Assembly: GCA_012521855.1 (NCBI GenBank)
Contig: JAAYLO010000058.1
Span: 1 to 7,213, forward strand
Source: Halanaerobiaceae bacterium
Lineage (GTDB): Bacteria > Bacillota > Halanaerobiia > Halanaerobiales > DTU029
Direction of reading: 5' to 3'
DNA: 7,213 nt
Shown here one piece after another: positions 1 through 6,338 of the stretch (positions within the stretch are counted from its first letter, which is position 1; each line of letters opens with the position of its first letter). The notes below the pieces were generated by a model. The model made no database searches. It was given only the letters and a program-made list of their open reading frames with translations, and had not been told where the DNA came from. The translations under genes were made by a program, and so were the position numbers.

Positions 1-86
1 ATCCAGAGGCTAAGGAAGTCATGCCAATATTAAGACGGGGAAAGGTAGATGCAGCATTTGCTGCAATAAAAAGCCTGGCATTTTAA
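1..86 (+). CDS. C-terminal end of an unrecognised protein (5'-truncated)
   Basis: The frame starting at base 3 is open from the window edge to a TAA at 84-86 and gives 27 residues (PEAKEVMPILRR, then GKVDAAFAAIKSLAF). The ending is alanine-rich and probably helical. It does not resemble the CarA C-terminus, which normally ends soon after a HPEA-x-PGPxD motif, so it is probably not the small subunit partner of the next gene. I do not recognise the family from this short tail. The frame starting at base 1 is closed by a stop at 31-33. That this is a real gene end is inferred from the open frame and from the promoter and spacer that follow it. Confidence 0.55.
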   Translation, partial: PEAKEVMPILRRGKVDAAFAAIKSLAF

Positions 87-136
87 TAACAGAAGGAGTC
101 TTTTTTTAAAATCCAAAGAAAACTTGATACTATCTT

Positions 137-154
137 CATGAAAAAAAAGTTGAT
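137..154. promoter_or_regulatory. Possible second, weaker ARG-box-like site upstream of carB
   Basis: The sequence CATGAAAAAAAAGTTGAT matches 14 of 18 positions of the Bacillus AhrC consensus as I recall it (CATGAATAAAAATKCAAK). The left half matches well and the right half poorly. Its centre lies 31 bases from the centre of the stronger site, close to three helical turns, and it overlaps the -35. The A-run inflates the match, so this could be chance. Confidence 0.22.
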
Positions 155-177
155 TTTTACAGGGAAATATGTATAAT
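150..177 (+). promoter_or_regulatory. Probable sigma-A promoter of carB
   Basis: A -35 element TTGATT (150-155) and a perfect -10 TATAAT (172-177) are separated by 16 bases. Transcription would start near 183-186, giving a leader of only about 30 bases. That is too short for a PyrR-type attenuator or a riboswitch. A second TTGATA at 124-129 has no -10 at suitable spacing. Promoter assignment is by motif only. Confidence 0.7.
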
Positions 178-185
178 AATACAGA
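168..185. promoter_or_regulatory. Candidate ArgR (ARG box) operator over the carB -10
   Basis: The 18 bases TATGTATAATAATACAGA contain perfect inverted arms TGTAT (170-174) and ATACA (179-183) around a 4-base AT spacer. Against the E. coli ARG box pattern WNTGAATWWWWATTCANW only two positions differ, one in each arm and symmetric (T for A and A for T). The site covers the TATAAT at 172-177, so a bound repressor would block RNA polymerase. Regulation by ArgR/AhrC with arginine as corepressor fits a carbamoyl-phosphate synthase gene. An AT-rich -10 region raises the chance of a fortuitous match. Confidence 0.45.
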
Positions 186-215
186 TAGTATTTTTTAAAA
201 CAGGAGGAGAGCAGG

Positions 216-3200
216 ATGCCCAAAAGGGAAGATATCAAAAAAATTATGATTATTGGTTCAGGACCTATTGTTATTGGACAGGCCTGTGAATTTGATTATT
301 CCGGTACTCAGGCCTGTAAAGCTCTTAAGGAAGAAGGATATGAGATAGTACTGGTGAATTCAAATCCAGCTACCATCATGACTGACCCGGAAATGGCTGA
401 CCGTACATATATTGAGCCCTTAATAGCAGAGACAATGGAAAAAATAATTGAGATAGAAAGACCGGATGCCCTTTTACCGAATCTGGGAGGCCAGACAGCA
501 CTGAATCTGACATCTGATTTGTTTAAAAAAGGGATTCTTGCTAAATATGGAGTAGAAATAATAGGTATTCAACCGGAGGCCATTGAACGCGGAGAAGACA
601 GGATTTTATTTAAAGAATTGATGAAAAAAATCGGTGTGCCGATGCCAGTGAGTTTTCCAGCCTATTCTGTAGGAGAGGCTGAGAAAATAGCTGGAGAAGT
701 GGGTTATCCAATTGTTATACGTCCTGCATATACAATGGGTGGTACTGGCGGCGGCCTGGTCTATAATGTTGAAGAATTACGTGAAACTGCTGAAAGGGGA
801 ATTGCTGCCAGTATGATCAATCAGATTCTGGTTGAAGAAGCGGTTATCGGCTGGCAGGAATTGGAGCTGGAGCTGGTCCGGGACCAGAAGGGTAAGAAAA
901 TCTCCATCTGTTTTATTGAAAATATAGATCCCATGGGAGTACATACCGGTGATAGTTTCTGTGTTACACCGATGTTGACTGTTTCCCGGGATGTTCAGAA
1001 ACGTATTGAAGAATATAGTTACAAAATTGCTGATGCCATCGGCGTTATTGGCGGAGCCAATTTTCAGTTTGCCTATAATCCGGAGACAGACAGGCTTGTT
1101 GTAATTGAAATGAATCCCCGTACCTCCAGGTCATCAGCCCTTGCTTCCAAGGCGACTGGATTTCCCATTGCCAGGATCTCTACAAAACTCGCTGTCGGTT
1201 TGACTCTGGAAGAGATTCCTTACTGGAAGGGTGGTACTCTAGACAAATATGAACCATCAGAAGATTATCTGGTGGTCAAATTTCCTCGCTGGACCTTTGA
1301 AAAATTTCCCCAGGTGGAAGACAGGCTGGGCACACAGATGATGGCTGTCGGAGAGGCGATGAGTATTGGCAAGAACTTCCCTGAAGCCTTCCAGAAAGTC
1401 ATACGTTCAATGGAAATAGGAAGATACGGCCTGGGGAATATCAGGAAGTTCCAGGGGATGAGACGGGATGATATAATCAGTGCCTTAAGTGTACCGACAA
1501 GTGAAAGGATATTTCTCATCTACCATGCCCTTCAGCAGGGAATCAGTATTGAAGAAATTAATAAGCTGACCCATATCCACAGATGGTTCCTTCAGGAAAT
1601 AAAGAAAATAGCTGATTTTGAAGACAGAATAAAGGATTATAGAGGGGAAAAATTACCCAATGATCTTTTGCATGAGGCAAAAGACCTGGGTTTTTCAGAT
1701 AAATATCTTTCACAATTGCTTGAGGTAGATGAAAAAGAGATCCGCAGTCAAAGATACAATACCGGTAAAAAGAGCGGGTATAATATCATCCCTGTCAGCG
1801 GGGCTGATGGGGAGTATTTTTACTCAACATATCAGAAAACAGAATTGCCTGTACGGGAAGGACCCAGGAAAAAAACTATGATCCTTGGCGGCGGCCCGAA
1901 CCGCATCGGGCAGGGTATAGAGTTTGATTATGCCTGTGTTCATGCCGCATTTACCCTGAGTAAGCTTGGATATGACCCCATTATGGTGAATTGTAACCCG
2001 GAGACAGTCTCTACAGATTATGATACATCAAGCAGATTGTATTTCGAGCCATTGACTGTTGAAGATGTATTGCAGATCTACGAGAGAGAAAAACCGGAGG
2101 GCATGATTGTTCAGTTTGGAGGCCAGACACCTCTCAATATTGCCAGGGAACTGGAAGAAGCAGGTGTAAAAATCCTGGGTACATCACCGGCAAGCATAGA
2201 TTTTGCTGAAGATAGAGAACAGTTCCGTGAATTAATGACAAAATTGGGTATACCCCAGCCTGAAAGCGGTATAGCCCATTCCATAGAAGAAGCAAGAAAG
2301 ATAGCCCATAAGATCGGTTATCCTCTGATGGTCAGGCCTTCATATGTTCTTGGCGGCCGGGGTATGGAGATAGTATATGATGAGGAGAGCCTGGATTCCT
2401 ATGTAAAGAATGCCGTTGAGGAGGTCTCTCCAGAGCACCCGATACTGATAGATAGATTCCTGGAACATGCCATTGAAGCAGAGGTGGATGCCCTGACTGA
2501 CGGGAAGGAGACCTTTGTGGCAGCAGTGATGGAACATATCGAGGAAGCAGGGGTACACTCCGGTGATAGTGCCTGTTCTATACCGTCTATTAATATTCAG
2601 GAAAAAGAGCTGGCACTGATTGAAAAATATACATCTGAAATTGCCAGAGAGCTGAAGGTCGTGGGCTTAATAAATATTCAGTATGCCCTGGCAGATGGAA
2701 AGGTCTATATTCTCGAAGCAAATCCCCGGGCTTCCAGGACAGTCCCTCTGGTAAGCAAGGTAACGGGTGTTAATATTGCACAACTGGCTACCCGTTTGAT
2801 GCTGGGAGAGTCTCTGGCAGGGATGGGTCTTAAAAAACGGGAAATTCCCTATTATGGAATCAAGGAAGCAGTTTTTCCCTTCAACATGTTCAAAAATGTT
2901 GACCCGGTCCTTGGTCCGGAAATGAAGGCAACAGGGGAAGTGATGGGAATTGCTGATTCTTATCCCATGGCCTTTTATAAAGCCCAGGAGGCTGCAGGTG
3001 TCGGGCTGCCTCTTAAGGGAAAGGTTTTGATTACTGTTGCAGATAAGGATAAACCATATATCGTGGAGTCAGCCCGAAAACTGTCTGAGCTGGGTTTCGA
3101 AATAGTGGCCACTGAAGGCACATACAGGTATCTCCTGGAAAGAGGAATCGATTGTAGTGAAATTAAGAAAATAAATAAGGGCAGGCCGAATATTGTCGAT

Positions 3201-3422
3201 GCCATAAAAAACGGTGAATTACAGTTGATCATCAATACCCCCATAGGCAAAGAGGGCAAAGTAGATGACAGTTATATCCGTTCAGGTGCAATTCAGTACA
3301 GGATACCCTATATAACTACAACGACTGCTACTGTAGCCAGTGTGAAGGGAATAGCTGCAGCCAGTAAGTCTGCTTATAAAGTAAAAGCGATTCAGGATTT
3401 TTACAAAATGCTTGAAAGATAA
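216..3422 (+). CDS. carB: Carbamoyl-phosphate synthase large subunit
   Basis: CarB uses ammonia released from glutamine by CarA, bicarbonate and two ATP to make cytoplasmic carbamoyl phosphate for arginine and pyrimidine synthesis. At 1068 residues it is full length (E. coli 1073). The first ATP-grasp half covers about 1-400, with the glycine loop at 175-180, H243, Q284, E298 and N300. An oligomerisation region covers about 400-550. The second half covers about 552-930, with GGGPNRIGQG from 558, H781, Q822, E834 and N836. The C-terminal allosteric (MGS-like) domain covers about 933-1068. Residues aligning with the E. coli ornithine site (E776, D784, E884) and part of the UMP site (T966, T969, K985, N1007) are kept, so allosteric control looks intact. 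The linker at 511-539 is abnormal: it lacks the usual YK-x-VDTCAAEF stretch. The ATG at 216 is set by AGGAGG at 202-207, eight bases upstream. carA is not adjacent in the visible sequence. Confidence 0.98.
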   Translation: MPKREDIKKIMIIGSGPIVIGQACEFDYSGTQACKALKEEGYEIVLVNSNPATIMTDPEMADRTYIEPLIAETMEKIIEIERPDALLPNLGGQTALNLTSDLFKKGILAKYGVEIIGIQPEAIERGEDRILFKELMKKIGVPMPVSFPAYSVGEAEKIAGEVGYPIVIRPAYTMGGTGGGLVYNVEELRETAERGIAASMINQILVEEAVIGWQELELELVRDQKGKKISICFIENIDPMGVHTGDSFCVTPMLTVSRDVQKRIEEYSYKIADAIGVIGGANFQFAYNPETDRLVVIEMNPRTSRSSALASKATGFPIARISTKLAVGLTLEEIPYWKGGTLDKYEPSEDYLVVKFPRWTFEKFPQVEDRLGTQMMAVGEAMSIGKNFPEAFQKVIRSMEIGRYGLGNIRKFQGMRRDDIISALSVPTSERIFLIYHALQQGISIEEINKLTHIHRWFLQEIKKIADFEDRIKDYRGEKLPNDLLHEAKDLGFSDKYLSQLLEVDEKEIRSQRYNTGKKSGYNIIPVSGADGEYFYSTYQKTELPVREGPRKKTMILGGGPNRIGQGIEFDYACVHAAFTLSKLGYDPIMVNCNPETVSTDYDTSSRLYFEPLTVEDVLQIYEREKPEGMIVQFGGQTPLNIARELEEAGVKILGTSPASIDFAEDREQFRELMTKLGIPQPESGIAHSIEEARKIAHKIGYPLMVRPSYVLGGRGMEIVYDEESLDSYVKNAVEEVSPEHPILIDRFLEHAIEAEVDALTDGKETFVAAVMEHIEEAGVHSGDSACSIPSINIQEKELALIEKYTSEIARELKVVGLINIQYALADGKVYILEANPRASRTVPLVSKVTGVNIAQLATRLMLGESLAGMGLKKREIPYYGIKEAVFPFNMFKNVDPVLGPEMKATGEVMGIADSYPMAFYKAQEAAGVGLPLKGKVLITVADKDKPYIVESARKLSELGFEIVATEGTYRYLLERGIDCSEIKKINKGRPNIVDAIKNGELQLIINTPIGKEGKVDDSYIRSGAIQYRIPYITTTTATVASVKGIAAASKSAYKVKAIQDFYKMLER

Positions 3423-3457
3423 AAATAATGAATGTAGATGAAAGTTTTATCTGAATG

Positions 3458-3466
3458 TGTTAAAAT
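3458..3466 (+). promoter_or_regulatory. Weak extended -10 candidate before lysA
   Basis: TGTTAAAAT (3458-3466) fits an extended -10 element (TGn followed by TAAAAT), but no recognisable -35 lies 16 to 18 bases upstream. It sits in the 87-base carB-lysA gap, about 44 bases before the lysA ATG. It could give lysA its own transcription. Equally, lysA could be read from carB, since no terminator is visible between them. Confidence 0.3.
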
Positions 3467-3509
3467 ATAAGGAAAGCATTTCGTAAATGTTGTATAAGGA
3501 GTAGGTAGA

Positions 3510-4748
3510 ATGGCAAAATTTATGATTACTGAGGAAAAAGCATTTGAACTGGTAAGTAAATACGGCAGCCCCTTGTATGTTTATGATGAGGAGATATTGA
3601 GAGAAAGATGCAGGGAATTAATCAATTTAGTAGCTTTTGAAAACTACAGGGTTAATTATTCTGCCAAGGCCAATACAAACCTTGAAATATTAAAAATTAT
3701 CAGGGAAGAAGGCCTGGATGTTGATGCCATGTCACCAGGGGAGATTATCATTGAAGAAAAAGCTGGATTTAGTCCGGACCGGATCTTTTATATTTGTAAT
3801 AATGTGTCAGCTGAAGAAATGATGTTTGCCATTGAGAGGGGTATAACTGTAAGTGTAGATTCACTGTCACAGCTGGATCTTTTTGGCAGGATCAATCCTG
3901 GCGGGGAAATTGCAGTCAGATTCAACCCGGGTGTTGGTGTCGGCCATCATGAAATGGTAAATACAGGAGGCAGAAAGACCAAGTTTGGTGTAGAAAAGTC
4001 TTTTATTACAGAGGTAAAAAAGCTTCTGACAAAACACAGGCTCACACTGGTGGGTATAAATCAACACATGGGCTCTCTGTTTCTTGATGGCCAAAAATAT
4101 ATTGAAGGGGTCAGGAATCTTTTTGAGATAGCAAAAGAATTTGAAGGGCTGGACTATATTGATATTGGCGGGGGGTTTGGGATTCCCTATCAGCCTGATG
4201 AAAAAAGGCTTGACCTGGAAGAACTGGGCAGGAATTTGACACAGGTCTTCAGTGAGTTTCTCGAAGAATATGGCAACAAGGATGTGATATTGAAAGTAGA
4301 GCCCGGCAGGTATATTGTTGCTGAATGTGGTATCTTGCTGGGAACGGTTTACTCAACAAAAGAAAACTATGGTATAAAATATGTTGGAACAGATCTGGGT
4401 TTTAATGTCCTGATGAGACCGGTCCTTTATGATTCCTATCATGAAATCAGGGTACTGAAACACCCGGATAATCCTGTAGATAATGAGAGAAAAGAAACAG
4501 TAAATGTAGTAGGGAATATCTGCGAAACTGGAGATATACTTGCAAAGGGCCGTGAATTGCCCGTAATAAATGAAGGAGATTTGCTTTCTGTAATGGATGC
4601 CGGTGCTTATGGTTTTGTTATGTCATCTAATTATAACTGCCGCCTGAGACCGGCAGAGGTATTGGTGGACAGAAAAGGAAATGATAGATTGATCCGTAAG
4701 AGAGAAATTTATGATGATTTATTGAGGCATTTTATTCTGGGTGATTAA
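3510..4748 (+). CDS. lysA: Diaminopimelate decarboxylase
   Basis: This PLP enzyme decarboxylates meso-2,6-diaminopimelate to L-lysine, the last step of bacterial lysine synthesis, in the cytoplasm. The 412-residue protein has the fold-type III layout: an alpha/beta barrel at about 25-275, then a C-terminal beta domain. Visible active-site elements are the PLP lysine K53 in YSAKAN, H186 in QHMGS, the phosphate-binding GGGFG at about 220-224, EPGR at 264-267, the catalytic cysteine C338 in GNICETGD, and Y367 in GAYG followed by SSNYN. The segments NTGG (151-154) and LGFN...LMRP...Y-x-SYH (296-310) resemble the E. coli LysA branch more than the B. subtilis branch; this comparison is from memory. 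The ATG is chosen by AAGGAG (3496-3501), eight bases upstream. The leader is too short for a lysine riboswitch. A related decarboxylase acting on another basic amino acid is less likely. Confidence 0.93.
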   Translation: MAKFMITEEKAFELVSKYGSPLYVYDEEILRERCRELINLVAFENYRVNYSAKANTNLEILKIIREEGLDVDAMSPGEIIIEEKAGFSPDRIFYICNNVSAEEMMFAIERGITVSVDSLSQLDLFGRINPGGEIAVRFNPGVGVGHHEMVNTGGRKTKFGVEKSFITEVKKLLTKHRLTLVGINQHMGSLFLDGQKYIEGVRNLFEIAKEFEGLDYIDIGGGFGIPYQPDEKRLDLEELGRNLTQVFSEFLEEYGNKDVILKVEPGRYIVAECGILLGTVYSTKENYGIKYVGTDLGFNVLMRPVLYDSYHEIRVLKHPDNPVDNERKETVNVVGNICETGDILAKGRELPVINEGDLLSVMDAGAYGFVMSSNYNCRLRPAEVLVDRKGNDRLIRKREIYDDLLRHFILGD

Positions 4749-4817
4749 GGATACAGCTTTTTTTACAAAACAATAAACAGAAGAAAAAATTATACTAAAA
4801 AATGGAGGGAAATAATC

Positions 4818-5483
4818 ATGGCAGAATTGAAAGCAGTAATTTTTGATATGGATGGTGTAATAATCGATAGTGAACCAATTCATTCCAGATTGAATATGGA
4901 ATTGTACAGGAAACTGGGATTTGAGTTAACGGTTGAAGAATATAGTAAATTTGTGGGGGTTTCCATTAAAGACCAATGGTATATTCTTAAAGAAAAATAT
5001 GATATAAAGGAAAGTATTGAAGAATTAATTGAGATGCAGAATACCGGACTTATTGATGAGATATCTGTTTTAGAGATAGAGCCCATTCCGGGGATAAGAG
5101 AATTACTTGCTGAGTTAAAAAAAGAAAATATAAAAACAGCCCTTGCTTCTTCTTCAACTCTATCCTATATTAATGCTGTTCTGGAGAAATTTGCACTGAC
5201 AGATTGCTTTCCGCTTATTATCAGTGGAGAAAACCTGGAAAGGAGCAAGCCGCATCCTGCTATTTTCCTTAAGACTGCAGAAAAACTTAACTTAACTTCA
5301 GAGGAATGTGTAGTTATTGAGGATTCAAGGAATGGAGTTACTGCAGCCCTGGAAGCGGGAATGAAATGTATAGCATTTTCCAATCCCAATTCCGGTAAGC
5401 AGGATATATCAAAGGCAGATATTATAGTTAATTCCATAGAAGAGATAAATATTGAGTTATTGAAAAAACTAATAAGTGCTTAG
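4818..5483 (+). CDS. HAD-superfamily hydrolase, beta-phosphoglucomutase-like
   Basis: A 221-residue cytoplasmic HAD enzyme of subfamily IA with a small helical cap at about 17-85. All four core motifs are present: DMDG with nucleophile D10 and acid/base D12, S111 in LASSS, K144 in SKPHP, and E168-D169 in VIEDS. The protein therefore should be catalytically active as a phosphatase or phosphomutase acting on a small phosphorylated metabolite. The cap reads GVSIKDQ at 47-53, where beta-phosphoglucomutases usually have an arginine after GVS that grips the substrate phosphate. A phosphatase is therefore more likely than a true PgmB, and the substrate cannot be told. The start is supported by GGAGGG (4804-4809). 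It lies 69 bases after lysA and 43 bases before the rhomboid-like gene, so it may share transcripts with either. Parts are more AT-rich than carB: 4981-5040 has only 13 G or C. Confidence 0.88.
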   Translation: MAELKAVIFDMDGVIIDSEPIHSRLNMELYRKLGFELTVEEYSKFVGVSIKDQWYILKEKYDIKESIEELIEMQNTGLIDEISVLEIEPIPGIRELLAELKKENIKTALASSSTLSYINAVLEKFALTDCFPLIISGENLERSKPHPAIFLKTAEKLNLTSEECVVIEDSRNGVTAALEAGMKCIAFSNPNSGKQDISKADIIVNSIEEINIELLKKLISA

Positions 5484-5512
5484 TTGCCATAACTGTCCCG
5501 TAAAAGTAAAAA

Positions 5513-5518
5513 AAGGAG
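5513..5518 (+). promoter_or_regulatory. Ribosome binding site fixing the rhomboid-like start
   Basis: AAGGAG lies eight bases before the ATG at 5527. It favours that start over the in-frame GTG at 5476, which overlaps the end of the HAD gene, has no Shine-Dalgarno sequence at suitable distance and would add 17 hydrophilic residues. Confidence 0.75.
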
Positions 5519-5526
5519 ATGGTTTG

Positions 5527-6324
5527 ATGAAATGGTTGGACAGGTTGGAGAAGAAATACGGAAAGCTGGCTGTGAAAAATTTAATGCTCTATATTATTTT
5601 TTTGACAGCAGCAGTCTATATTTTGACAGTTTCTGATCCATCAGGGAGGTTTTTATCAAAACTGACTCTGAATCCTGCCCTGGTAAGAAAAGGAGAGATC
5701 TGGAGGTTAATAACATATATCTTTATTCCGCCTACATTTTCCCCTGTGTTTTTGTTTTTTGCTCTGTATTTCTATTATTTAATCGGTTCTGCACTTGAAT
5801 CATACTGGGGAAGTTTCAGGTTCAATATCTATTATCTTCTGGGAGTAACTGCTACTACAATCATTACATTATTTACTGGAGGAATAGGGACTCCAACATA
5901 TATCAATCTGACTCTTTTTCTGGCTTTTGCCAGATTATATCCTGATTTTGAAGTACTGATTTTCTTTATATTACCGGTAAAGGTCAAATATTTGGCCTTA
6001 CTTAACTGGATATATTTTGCCTATGTGATAATAGCATATCCTTTAGTTGATAAAATAACAGCTGTTGCTGCCCTGAGCAATTTCTTTCTCTTTTTTGGCA
6101 GGGAGCTTTTCGATGATCTTCGAAGAAGGAAAAAAGTCTATAACAACAGGCAACGGTTCAGGGTAGTGAAGGGCGGCCTGGATGAAACAATTCACAGGTG
6201 TACCATCTGTGGTATAACTGAAAAAGATGATCCGAAAATGGAATTTCGTTATTGTTCAAAGTGTGAGGGTGATTATGAATACTGTAGTGAACATTTGAAG
6301 ACACACCAGCATATAAAGAAATAA
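5527..6324 (+). CDS. Rhomboid-fold membrane protein, probable pseudoprotease, with C-terminal zinc-finger-like tail
   Basis: The 265-residue protein opens with a charged helix (1-17). About six hydrophobic segments follow: roughly 18-36, 73-90, 98-117, 122-138, 142-172 and 177-191. The pattern RKGEIWRLITYIF (54-66), the FYYLIG (82-87) and LE-x-YWG region, and the later helices resemble rhomboid proteins. Where active rhomboids carry GxSG there is GTPTYIN (121-127), and the last helix lacks the catalytic histidine (AALSNFF, 181-187). It is therefore probably proteolytically inactive. A basic cytoplasmic stretch (198-212) leads to a tail with C225, C228, C243, C246, C253, H256, H260 and H262, spaced like a treble-clef or cross-brace zinc site. 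The role is unknown; membrane-protein binding or quality control, as in derlin-type pseudoproteases, is speculation. It lies 43 bases after the HAD gene with no visible promoter between, so co-transcription is likely. Confidence 0.72.
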   Translation: MKWLDRLEKKYGKLAVKNLMLYIIFLTAAVYILTVSDPSGRFLSKLTLNPALVRKGEIWRLITYIFIPPTFSPVFLFFALYFYYLIGSALESYWGSFRFNIYYLLGVTATTIITLFTGGIGTPTYINLTLFLAFARLYPDFEVLIFFILPVKVKYLALLNWIYFAYVIIAYPLVDKITAVAALSNFFLFFGRELFDDLRRRKKVYNNRQRFRVVKGGLDETIHRCTICGITEKDDPKMEFRYCSKCEGDYEYCSEHLKTHQHIKK

Positions 6325-6338
6325 GGATATGGCCTTCA

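Larger units (their letters stand above)
127..191. repeat. 9-bp inverted repeat bracketing the carB promoter
   Basis: ATACTATCT (127-135) and AGATAGTAT (183-191) are perfect reverse complements separated by 47 bases. One arm lies upstream of the -35 and the other at the predicted transcription start. A run of six T (191-196) follows the right arm. It could be a paired operator, a weak terminator for read-through from the upstream gene, or chance in AT-rich DNA. Confidence 0.4.

Noticed and set aside
50..65. Perfect hairpin TGCAGC-ATTT-GCTGCA as terminator of the upstream gene
   Set aside because: It lies inside the coding end and the nearest T-run (101-107) is more than 30 bases downstream, so it lacks the form of an intrinsic terminator.
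101..107. T-run after the upstream gene as an intrinsic terminator
   Set aside because: No GC-rich stem can be formed directly before it.
138..176. Twelve-codon frame MKKKLIFTGKYV before carB that could be a leader peptide
   Set aside because: No ribosome binding site precedes it, it overlaps the -35 and -10 of the predicted promoter, and its stop codon lies inside TATAAT. It would be upstream of the transcript start.
1746..1832. Sequencing frameshift pair explaining the odd CarB linker
   Set aside because: The other two frames do not restore a recognisable VDTCAAEF stretch, although one gives a short TIPVKR reminiscent of the usual IxPVYK. A real local rearrangement fits better, but I cannot exclude error.
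3429..3458. Repeated TGAATGT (3429-3435 and 3452-3458) before lysA as ARG boxes
   Set aside because: Each copy has only a left half; the matching right half ATTCA is absent, so these are probably chance repeats.
3423..3509. Lysine riboswitch before lysA
   Set aside because: The gap is only 87 bases, much shorter than an L-box aptamer (about 170 or more), and shows no matching helices.
5476..5526. GTG start giving a 17-residue longer rhomboid-like protein
   Set aside because: It overlaps the HAD gene end, has no Shine-Dalgarno sequence, and a good one sits at the right distance before the ATG at 5527.
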